Shown here piece after piece: positions 54,334 through 64,000 of a stretch of DNA of 64,000 nucleotides. The stretch comes from an uncultured Alphaproteobacteria bacterium (GTDB taxonomy: Bacteria > Pseudomonadota > Alphaproteobacteria > CAAGCB01 > CAG-977): positions 1-64,000 of the forward strand of contig CAKQWA010000010.1 in the NCBI GenBank assembly GCA_934277945.1, given 5' to 3'. Below the pieces are notes generated by a model. That model was not told where the DNA came from and searched no databases. It worked only from the letters and a program-made list of their open reading frames with translations. The translations under genes were made by a program, and so were the position numbers. Positions within the stretch are counted from its first letter, which is position 1; each line of letters starts with the position of its first letter.

Positions 54334-54337
<4 letters not shown>
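53018..54337 (+). CDS. M16 family zinc peptidase, catalytic subunit
   Basis: GTG start directly after the previous stop; 439 residues with a signal peptide (about 1-19, FAQA). The inverted zinc motif HLLEHLMFKGT (HxxEH) and the distal Glu in QVVAEERLMRYDNSPE are present, so it should be active. It probably works with the next gene as a periplasmic M16 pair, by analogy to other alphaproteobacterial pairs. Confidence 0.93.
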
Positions 54338-57404
<3,067 letters not shown>

Positions 57405-57416
57405 CGAACTTATCTG

Positions 57417-59258
57417 ATGACTCTGCGCGTCCTGCCGATTTCTCTGGTCAACAAAATAGCCGCCGGCGAGGTGATTGAACGCCCCGCCGCCGCGGTTAAG
57501 GAATTGACCGAAAACGCTCTGGACGCGCAGGCTTCTCAAATAGACGTCACTATCGCCGACGGGGGAAAATCGCTCATCTGCATCGCCGACAACGGTTTCG
57601 GCATGGAGGAAAGCGAACTGCCGCTGGCGGTCGAACGGCACGTCACGTCGAAACTGCCCGACGACGATTTGTTCGACATCCGCTTTTTAGGGTTTCGCGG
57701 CGAAGCCCTGCCCTCTATCGCCTCGGTCGCGCGCATGAAAATCATGTCCCGCAAAAAAGAGGCGGCTGACGCGTGGAGCATCACGGTCGACGGCGGCGAA
57801 AAAGGCGACGTTGCGCCGTGCACGCTGAACAAAGGCACGCGGATTGAGGTGCGCGATTTGTTTTTCGCCGTCCCCGCCCGATTGAAATTTTTAAAATCCG
57901 CGCAAAGCGAAACGGGCGCGATTGCCGACGTTCTCAAACGGCTGGCTTTGGCGCGGCACGACGTCGGATTTTCGCTGACGGACGAAAAGAAAAAACGCTT
58001 GGATTATCCCGCGTGCGCCGATGACAAAGAGCGCATGGCGCAGGTCGTCGGCGACGAGTTCGTGCAAAACGCCGTATTTTTGGACGCCGAGCGCGACGGT
58101 TGCCGTCTGCGCGGCGCGGCTTCCCTGCCGACGTACGCCAAAGCGACGGGGACGGAACAGTATTTCTTTGTCAACAACCGCGCGGTGCGCGACAAACAAC
58201 TGAACGGCGCGCTGAAAGCCGCTTATCAGGACGTTCTGCCGCACGACCGCTTTCCCGCGTGCGTTTTGTATTTGGACATTCCTTTGGAAGAAGTCGACGT
58301 CAACGTGCATCCCGCCAAGGCGGAAGTGCGTTTCCGCAACGCGCAGGCCGTACGTTCGCTGATTATTTCGTCCGTGCGTCAGGCTTTGGCGCAAGCGACG
58401 TACAAGACTTCCACCACGCTGACGCAGGACACGCTGGACGCGGCGCAAATGCGCGAAACGCCGGCATCGTTCGATTTGCCGGCTTTCAATCCGCCGCAAG
58501 CATCGTCCTTGCCGCGACCGTTCGCGCCCGCTTCCTGCGGATTTAAAAGCCGTCCGGCATCCTCTTATTCAAACGCGTCGCTGTTTCAAAAGCACGAAGC
58601 CTTTTCCCTGCAAGCCCCGCACGATTTTGAAACGCGAACGGCGGACGCGCAGACACAGGATACAAGCGAGGAATCCTTTCCGCCTTTGGGGTTCGCCAAA
58701 GCGCAACTGCATAAAACCTATATTGTCGCGCAGACGCAGGACGGCTTGGTCATTGTGGATCAGCACGCCGCGCACGAACGCCTGACATACGAAAAAATCG
58801 CGGCGAATTACAACAGCGGCGACGCGCCCGCGCAATTTCTGCTGATGCCCGAAGTCGTCACCCTGTCCGTGCGGCAGGCGGCGGCGATGATGCTGCGGCA
58901 GGCGGATTTTCAAAAAACGGGGCTGATGTTCGACACGTTCGGCGAAGACGCGCTTTTGGTGCGCGCCGTCCCCGCCCTGCTTGCCAAAGCGGACGTGCAG
59001 GCTCTGGTCAAGGACGTGTCCGAATTGGTCGCCGAGTGGGGTGACGACGTTCTGCTTCACGAACGTTTGAAAGAAGTGTGCGCGCGCATGGCGTGTCACG
59101 GTTCGGTGCGCGCGGGGCGCAAATTGGATTTGTCGGAAATGAACGCGCTGCTGCGACAAATGGAATCTTCCGCGTTCGCGGGGCAATGCATCCATGGTCG
59201 CCCGACGTACATCGAACTGAAATTGAAAGACATTGAAAAACTGTTCGGACGCCGCTGA
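57417..59258 (+). CDS. mutL: DNA mismatch repair protein MutL
   Basis: A 613-residue protein that links MutS to downstream repair. N-terminal GHKL motifs: IAAGEVIERPAAAVKEL, ENALDAQAS, DNGFGMEE and GFRGEALPSIASV. The C-terminal domain contains DQHAAHERLTYEKI and CHGSVRAGRKL. The endonuclease motif DQHAAHE...E is the part usually found in MutL of species lacking MutH, so it may be a nicking MutL. The Pro/Ala-rich linker (about 345-420) is normal. Confidence 0.95.
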   Translation: MTLRVLPISLVNKIAAGEVIERPAAAVKELTENALDAQASQIDVTIADGGKSLICIADNGFGMEESELPLAVERHVTSKLPDDDLFDIRFLGFRGEALPSIASVARMKIMSRKKEAADAWSITVDGGEKGDVAPCTLNKGTRIEVRDLFFAVPARLKFLKSAQSETGAIADVLKRLALARHDVGFSLTDEKKKRLDYPACADDKERMAQVVGDEFVQNAVFLDAERDGCRLRGAASLPTYAKATGTEQYFFVNNRAVRDKQLNGALKAAYQDVLPHDRFPACVLYLDIPLEEVDVNVHPAKAEVRFRNAQAVRSLIISSVRQALAQATYKTSTTLTQDTLDAAQMRETPASFDLPAFNPPQASSLPRPFAPASCGFKSRPASSYSNASLFQKHEAFSLQAPHDFETRTADAQTQDTSEESFPPLGFAKAQLHKTYIVAQTQDGLVIVDQHAAHERLTYEKIAANYNSGDAPAQFLLMPEVVTLSVRQAAAMMLRQADFQKTGLMFDTFGEDALLVRAVPALLAKADVQALVKDVSELVAEWGDDVLLHERLKEVCARMACHGSVRAGRKLDLSEMNALLRQMESSAFAGQCIHGRPTYIELKLKDIEKLFGRR

Positions 59259-60460
59259 TGATTTCCGATAAAAACGCGCCTTTTGCGCTGATTGCGACGT
59301 CATTTTTCGTCAATGCGCTGTTTATTTTGCCGATTGTCGTTCCCGCGTATTTGGAAAAAGGCGCGAGCATTGGCGATTTTATGATGATTCAGGGCTTGGC
59401 GAGCATTTTCGTGTGCTTGCTGGAACTGCCGTCGGGCTATTTCGGCGATATTTTTTCGCGCAAGAAAAACGTCATGGTCGGGCATTTGTTCTACATCGCC
59501 GGCTATGCGATTTTGTATCTTTTTGACGGATTGGCGGCGATTATGGCGCAAGAGGCGTGCATCGCCGTCGCCCTGTCGCTGTTTTCCGGCACATCCGAGG
59601 CGTATCTGTACGATTTGCTGAAACGCACGGGCAGAGAAAACGCTTTCCACCGCTACTATTCCCTGCAACGCACGGTTTTAAACGTCGGATGCCTGATCGC
59701 CGCCGTCGCCGGCACGTTTTTGTACGCGCGTTCCGGACTGAACGCCGTTTTGCTGACAAGCATCGGATGCGTGGCTTTGTCGCTGATTTTGCTGTGCTTC
59801 ATTCCCGACGTGACGGAATCCGTGCGCGTTGTCAACGGCGACAAAATCAGGGATATCCTGAACATTACGGCGCGCACGTTCAAAGACGCGTTTTTGCGCC
59901 GCGTCATTTTCATGGCGGCGGTGTTCGGCGTCGGGACGGGGCTGGCGTATTGGGGATTACAGCCGATATTGATTTTAAAGCACGCGCCGACCGCGCTTTT
60001 CGGCGTTTTTTTAACAATGAATCAGGTATTCCGCTCCTGCTGGTCCGCCGCCGCCGCCAAAATTCTGGACGCTCTCGGCGAAGTCAAAACCTGCGCGCTG
60101 ACGGGCGGCGTCATCATTTTGACGATCGGATTTTGCACGGCAAGCGTGTTGAGCGGTTCTCTTGCCGCGACTTACGCCGCCTTGACGCTGATGACGCTCG
60201 GCGCGGCGTCGTTCGATTTGACCGCCGTCGTCGCAAACGCGCTGATTAACGGCAAAATCCGTTCCGACGAACGCGCGACGGTCATTTCCGTCAATTCCAT
60301 GACAAACCGTCTGGTCGGCGGATCGTTCTTCATCGCATTAAAGCCGCTGTACGAAAATTTCGGCACGCGAACGACAACCTGCCTGTTCGCGTTCTTCATC
60401 ATTCCCGTTATTTTCACCGTTTGGCGCATTGTCAAAGGAACGCAAAACAGTCAAGCCTGA
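59258..60460 (+). CDS. MFS transporter
   Basis: A 400-residue membrane protein with about 12 helices. The loop GYFGDIFSRKKNVMVGH after helix 2 is the MFS signature-like element. Its ATG overlaps the mutL stop by one base. Substrate unknown; its pattern resembles multidrug/effector exporters. Convergent and overlapping by 10 bp with trmJ. Confidence 0.88.
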   Translation: MISDKNAPFALIATSFFVNALFILPIVVPAYLEKGASIGDFMMIQGLASIFVCLLELPSGYFGDIFSRKKNVMVGHLFYIAGYAILYLFDGLAAIMAQEACIAVALSLFSGTSEAYLYDLLKRTGRENAFHRYYSLQRTVLNVGCLIAAVAGTFLYARSGLNAVLLTSIGCVALSLILLCFIPDVTESVRVVNGDKIRDILNITARTFKDAFLRRVIFMAAVFGVGTGLAYWGLQPILILKHAPTALFGVFLTMNQVFRSCWSAAAAKILDALGEVKTCALTGGVIILTIGFCTASVLSGSLAATYAALTLMTLGAASFDLTAVVANALINGKIRSDERATVISVNSMTNRLVGGSFFIALKPLYENFGTRTTTCLFAFFIIPVIFTVWRIVKGTQNSQA

Positions 60461-61200
60461 TACTTGCGCAACAAATCTTCAACAATGCCGTGAAGCGTGC
60501 GAACTTCCTGCGACGTCATGCGCGTGCGCATTAAAACGTTGCGCATATTGCGCACCATGCGGGGCTTTTTTTCCGGCACTTTGAAATATCCCGCCAAATC
60601 CAAAGCCTGCTCCAAATGCATGAACAGGTGTTCGGTTTCGTCCTTGTTCGCCATTTCGGAATTGCCCGTTTCCAAGCGTTCGTCCGCCGCGTCGATTTGC
60701 GTTTTGAACACTTCATAGCCGACCAGTAAAACCGCCTGCGCCAAATTCAGCGAACAATGCTTCGGATTGAGGGGGATTTCGACAATCGCGTCGGCATAGG
60801 CGACTTCGTCGTTTTCCAGTCCCGTGCGTTCGGGACCGAACAACACGCCGCTTTTGCCGTTCAAGCGCATCAATCCGGCAATGTCCGCCGCCGCGCCCTG
60901 CCCCGTAAAAACGGGCTTGACCATATCGCGCACGCGTCCCGTCGTCGCGTAGACTTTTTTCAAATCGGTGACCGCTTGCGGAATTGTGTCAAACACTTTC
61001 GCGTTTTTCAAAATTTCCGACGCGCCGGATGAAGCGGCAACCGCGCGCTCGCTCAACCAATCTGCTTTTGGCGCGACCAAACGCATATCGGACAAAGCGC
61101 AATTCATCATCGCGCGCGCCGCCGTGCCGACATTTTCAGCCAACTGCGGACGCACCAGAATAAACGCGGGCAAATTTTCTGCGGGAGTGTAATCAATCAT
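60451..61200 (-). CDS. trmJ: tRNA/rRNA methyltransferase of the SpoU family (TrmJ type)
   Basis: A 249-residue SPOUT enzyme that 2'-O-methylates tRNA position 32. Motifs: LVRPQLAENVGTAARAM, VLFGPERTGLENDEVAYAD (core FGPERTGLENDE), and IPLNPKHCSLNLAQAVLLV with the knot. The C-terminal helices (about 195-249) are those of TrmJ. Its substrate position is inferred from the family. Confidence 0.9.
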   Translation of the reverse strand: MIDYTPAENLPAFILVRPQLAENVGTAARAMMNCALSDMRLVAPKADWLSERAVAASSGASEILKNAKVFDTIPQAVTDLKKVYATTGRVRDMVKPVFTGQGAAADIAGLMRLNGKSGVLFGPERTGLENDEVAYADAIVEIPLNPKHCSLNLAQAVLLVGYEVFKTQIDAADERLETGNSEMANKDETEHLFMHLEQALDLAGYFKVPEKKPRMVRNMRNVLMRTRMTSQEVRTLHGIVEDLLRKYQA

Positions 61201-61252
61201 CGAAAAAATCCGTAACTTTAAAACTTTCGGGACAGCATACGCTTTTCAAACG

Positions 61253-61286
61253 CAAAAAAAAAGGAAGAAAACGCGTTTCTTCCTTT
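61253..61286 (-). terminator. Terminator of the secreted-protein gene
   Basis: Perfect 11-bp stem AAAGGAAGAAA (61260-61270) / TTTCTTCCTTT (61276-61286) with a minus-strand T tract. Confidence 0.8.
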
Positions 61287-61305
61287 AATTCGATAAGCGG
61301 CGCAA

Positions 61306-61887
61306 TTACTTGGACGAAATCAAATCCAGCGAATTGCCCAGCAGATTGTCAACCGACAGCCCCGTTTCGCTTTCAAACGAATCCATGGCGAAATTCGCGA
61401 CTTTGGAGGTGACGTTGTTACTGCGGCGCACTTGCGACAGCGCGCCCATCACTTTGCGCTTCGTCGCCGCCGGAGCCGCTTTGATGCGCGCTTCCAAAGA
61501 ATCGGGGATTTTATATCCCATGCGGCGCAGATGCTGGGTAATCGACAAAATGTTGTGCATATTGACTTCGGGCGCGTTCGGAATTTGTCCGTAGTTGTCG
61601 CCCCACGTCGTCAAGCGTCCCGTAAATTCGGGCATCGGCGTGTTCCAGATGTTTTGGTCGCCGCCTTCGTAAAAAGCCTGAATCGGTTGAGAACCCTGAT
61701 CGACGCGGACGTAAATGACGCCCTGCTGTGTGTTCTGATTCGCCGCCGTCACGGAACGCACGGCGGAGGATCCTTCCTGAGTAACGACGGTTTGCGCCCA
61801 CGGATTGCGCGCCAGAGTCCCCGCCGCACAATCGACGGAAAAGGTCGCCGCAATCGCAAGAATAAAGGTAAATACTGTTTTTTTCAT
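61306..61887 (-). CDS. Secreted hypothetical protein
   Basis: ATG 61887 behind AGGTGG; 193 residues. The signal peptide (about 1-20) includes SVDCAAG, possibly a weak lipobox. The mature part is rich in Gln, Asn and Thr and contains GQIPNAPEVNMHNILSITQHL and a helical C-terminus ending LLGNSLDLISSK. Not recognised. A strong terminator follows it. Confidence 0.75.
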   Translation of the reverse strand: MKKTVFTFILAIAATFSVDCAAGTLARNPWAQTVVTQEGSSAVRSVTAANQNTQQGVIYVRVDQGSQPIQAFYEGGDQNIWNTPMPEFTGRLTTWGDNYGQIPNAPEVNMHNILSITQHLRRMGYKIPDSLEARIKAAPAATKRKVMGALSQVRRSNNVTSKVANFAMDSFESETGLSVDNLLGNSLDLISSK

Positions 61888-62017
61888 GGCTTTGCCCACC
61901 TGCTGAAACATACCTGTTATTTTATAGAATAACCGTTTTTTTCAAAGAACGGTAGTCCTAAAATTTTTATTGTTTTGTGACAGCCTTTTTCCCTTTAAAA
62001 ACAATATGTTGCCGACT

Positions 62018-63391
62018 TTACGCCCGTTTCCAGCGCACGCCCGACGGCGTATCTTCCAGAATAATGCCGCGGTCGGACAGTTCTTTGCGGATTGCGTCCG
62101 CCGTCGCAAAATCCCTCGCCTTGCGCGCCGCTTGGCGTTTTTCAATCAGCGCGTCGATTTCGGCGTCGTCGCCGCCGGAAGTTTCACCGGAAGCGTTTTG
62201 AAACCACTCGTCCGCCGTTTTGAACAAAAGCCCCATCAGCCGCCCCGAAGCGATCAGCACAGCCGCCGCTTTGCGTTTTTCTTCGGCGGATTGCGCCTTG
62301 TTGACTTCACCCGCCAGCGTGTGCAGGCGCGCAATGGCGGCGGGAGTGTTCAAATCGTCGCGCAGGGCTTCAAGCACCTTTTCGTCCGCTTCGCCCGCGT
62401 CGGCTTCGGGAACGTCGCGCAACGCCGTGTAGAATCTGTCCATGGCGGCTTTCGCCTGTTTCAGCCCGTCCGCCGTCCAGTTCAGCGGCTGATGATAATG
62501 CGTCGACAAAAGGTACAGGCGCACCGCCTCCCCCGCCGTCGTGTCGAGAATTTCGCGCACGGTGAAGAAGTTGCCCAAAGATTTCGACATCTTCTCGCCG
62601 TCCACCATCAAATGCCCGTTGTGCACCCAGTAGCGCGCGTAAAAATTCTTGCCCGAAGCACAGCAGGACTGCGCGATTTCGTTTTCGTGATGCGGGAAAA
62701 TCAAATCCTGCCCGCCGCCGTGAATGTCGAACGTTTCGCCCAGATATTTACTGCTCATGGCGGAACATTCCAAATGCCACCCCGGACGACCGAATCCCCA
62801 CGGGCTGTCCCAACCGGGTTGCGTTTCGTCCGACGGCTTCCACAAAATGAAGTCGGCGGCGTCTTTTTTGTACGGCGCGACTTCCACGCGCGCGCCCGCA
62901 ATCATTTCATCCATCGAGCGACCCGACAATTTGCCGTAATCCGCCATTTTCGCGACGCTGAACAGGACGTGCCCCTGCGCTTCGTACGCAAAGCCCTTGT
63001 CCACCAGCGTTTGCACCAGCGCGATCATTTCTTTGATATGGTCGGTCGCGCGCGGCTCCACGTCGGGAGGCAGAGCGTTCAGTTCGGCGATGTCCTCGTG
63101 AAACAGTTTCGACGTGCGCGCCGTGACGGAAGCGATCGGTTCGCCGCTTTCCTGCGAGCGTTTGATGATTTTGTCGTCCACGTCGGTGATGTTGCGCACA
63201 TACGTCACTTTCGGATACGTCGCTTTCAGCAGACGGTAGAGCGTGTCGAAAACGACGACGGGGCGCGCGTTGCCGATGTGGGCGCGGTCGTACACGGTCG
63301 GACCGCAAACGTACATACGGATGTTCGATTCGTCCAGCGGCACAAATTCCTCTTTGCGACGCGTCATCGTATTGCTTAAAAAGATCGTCAT
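62018..63391 (-). CDS. cysS: Cysteinyl-tRNA synthetase
   Basis: A 457-residue class I synthetase. Visible: MYVCGPTVYDRAHIGNARPVV (core CGPTVYDRAHIGNAR, the HIGH motif), GWHLECSAMSSKYLGETFDIH (zinc and substrate part; core WHLECSAMSSKYLG), DLIFPHHENEIAQS and the KMSKSLGNFF (KMSKS). Upstream of it, in transcription order, lies gltX, with a gap of 1 bp. Confidence 0.97.
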   Translation of the reverse strand: MTIFLSNTMTRRKEEFVPLDESNIRMYVCGPTVYDRAHIGNARPVVVFDTLYRLLKATYPKVTYVRNITDVDDKIIKRSQESGEPIASVTARTSKLFHEDIAELNALPPDVEPRATDHIKEMIALVQTLVDKGFAYEAQGHVLFSVAKMADYGKLSGRSMDEMIAGARVEVAPYKKDAADFILWKPSDETQPGWDSPWGFGRPGWHLECSAMSSKYLGETFDIHGGGQDLIFPHHENEIAQSCCASGKNFYARYWVHNGHLMVDGEKMSKSLGNFFTVREILDTTAGEAVRLYLLSTHYHQPLNWTADGLKQAKAAMDRFYTALRDVPEADAGEADEKVLEALRDDLNTPAAIARLHTLAGEVNKAQSAEEKRKAAAVLIASGRLMGLLFKTADEWFQNASGETSGGDDAEIDALIEKRQAARKARDFATADAIRKELSDRGIILEDTPSGVRWKRA

Positions 63392-63392
63392 C

Positions 63393-64000
63393 TTACCCTC
63401 GCAGTCTGGCGGCGACTTTTTTCCAAGTCAGCAGCGGCAGCATGAATTTCAGTTCGGGACCGTCCTCGCGCCCCGTCAAAGCCTTGCGGATCGGGTGGAA
63501 CAAAGCCTTGCCCTTTCTGCCTGTTTTTTCCTTGACGGCGTTCAGCCACGCGGAAAAATCCTCGCTTGTTTGCACGCTTTCTGTCAGCATATCCGCCGCC
63601 GAAGCGCAAAACGCGCGGTCTTCTTCGGGAATGTCGAACACCTTGTCCGATTCCAAAATGTCGCGCCACATATAAATGTCGTCGAATTTCGTGATGTTCG
63701 GGGAAACCGTGCGCCAGAACGCTTCGCTGACCGCCGGCTGATTCGCCGCCGCCAGACGCGCGTTCACCGTTTCAAGCGGCATCGCGTGCAAAACGCGCGG
63801 ATTCAGTTTGAACAGTTCCTCCACGTCGAAATGCGGTTGCGCCCTGCCGAAGTGCGACAAATCGAAATACGGCGTCAATTCTTTCAAAGACGGGCAAATC
63901 ACCGTCGGGTCGGGCGTTCCCAAACGCGCCAAAAGACAGGCGATCGTCATCGGTTCAATGCCTTCCCGCTTCATTTCGCGCGAACTCATCGACCCGACGC
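63393..64000 (-). CDS. gltX: Glutamyl-tRNA synthetase, C-terminal part (runs off the edge)
   Basis: The visible 202 residues are the anticodon-binding end of a bacterial GluRS. The first ones (VGSMSSREMKREGIEPMT) continue an open frame past position 64000, so the gene is cut by the window. FHPIRKALTGREDGPELKFMLPLL (core FHPIRKALTGREDGPEL) is typical of the C-terminus. Its stop is 1 bp from the cysS start, so both tRNA synthetases share an operon. Some alphaproteobacteria carry two gltX genes; which this is cannot be told here. Confidence 0.92.
   Translation of the reverse strand, partial: VGSMSSREMKREGIEPMTIACLLARLGTPDPTVICPSLKELTPYFDLSHFGRAQPHFDVEELFKLNPRVLHAMPLETVNARLAAANQPAVSEAFWRTVSPNITKFDDIYMWRDILESDKVFDIPEEDRAFCASAADMLTESVQTSEDFSAWLNAVKEKTGRKGKALFHPIRKALTGREDGPELKFMLPLLTWKKVAARLRG

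Overview
The window looks like chromosome of an alphaproteobacterium, probably uncultured and host- or gut-associated. I base this on an Asp/Glu leucyltransferase (Bpt) gene, a DUF3035 lipoprotein in an lspA/M16-protease operon, an alphaproteobacterial-style ParE and GltX, G+C in the mid-50s percent by eye, and many 4-bp ATGA gene overlaps. About 60 protein genes, two tRNAs and one integrated element are visible. No rRNA or CRISPR array was found. The first 15 bases are all C, which may mark a contig edge.

Layout. 1-5.0 kb: glycogen debranching (glgX), pyrophosphatase (ppa), yjbQ, bpt and a small RsbW-like ATPase. 5.0-6.0 kb: a DUF3800 gene behind a two-hairpin leader. 6.0-12.6 kb: five translationally coupled minus-strand genes that resemble a CDP-3,6-dideoxyhexose pathway with a thiamine-diphosphate enzyme and a DRE-TIM aldolase, suggesting a branched deoxysugar. 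12.6-26.9 kb: flavin reductase-like protein, tRNA-Met, cysE, a hydrolase, an AGCS symporter, uvrA, a metallo-hydrolase, an orphan VirB8-like protein, an ABC-F ATPase and two GNAT acetyltransferases.

27.0-39.8 kb is a mobilizable element of about 12.7 kb inserted in the 3' half of tRNA-Leu(CAA) and bounded by perfect 50-bp direct repeats. Its first part holds a tyrosine integrase, an excisionase-like HTH protein, a three-way-junction structure (possible oriT), a MobV relaxase, a 25-residue hydrophobic peptide resembling a type I toxin, an ankyrin protein and a lipoprotein. Its second part is the most unusual region: a frameshifted DnaB-like ATPase, a WYL regulator, a chimeric PD-(D/E)XK nuclease, a twin AAA+ ATPase, a small unknown protein, a DnaQ-like exonuclease and a beta-CASP metallo-nuclease. 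Four copies of one 19-bp dyad (TAYGWCA-N5-TGWCRKA) sit in the intergenic spaces of this second part, which suggests that it is one regulon. I propose it as a candidate undescribed, WYL-controlled nucleic-acid-processing or defence module.

39.9-64 kb: parE, a DUF2207 protein, serA, glgC, an M50-like protein, an m5U RNA methyltransferase, a LuxR response regulator coupled to an RquA-like methyltransferase, a glycerophosphodiesterase, the block ribF-lspA-DUF3035-M16-M16-pgi-mutL-MFS, then trmJ, a secreted protein, cysS and the 3' part of gltX, which runs off the right edge.
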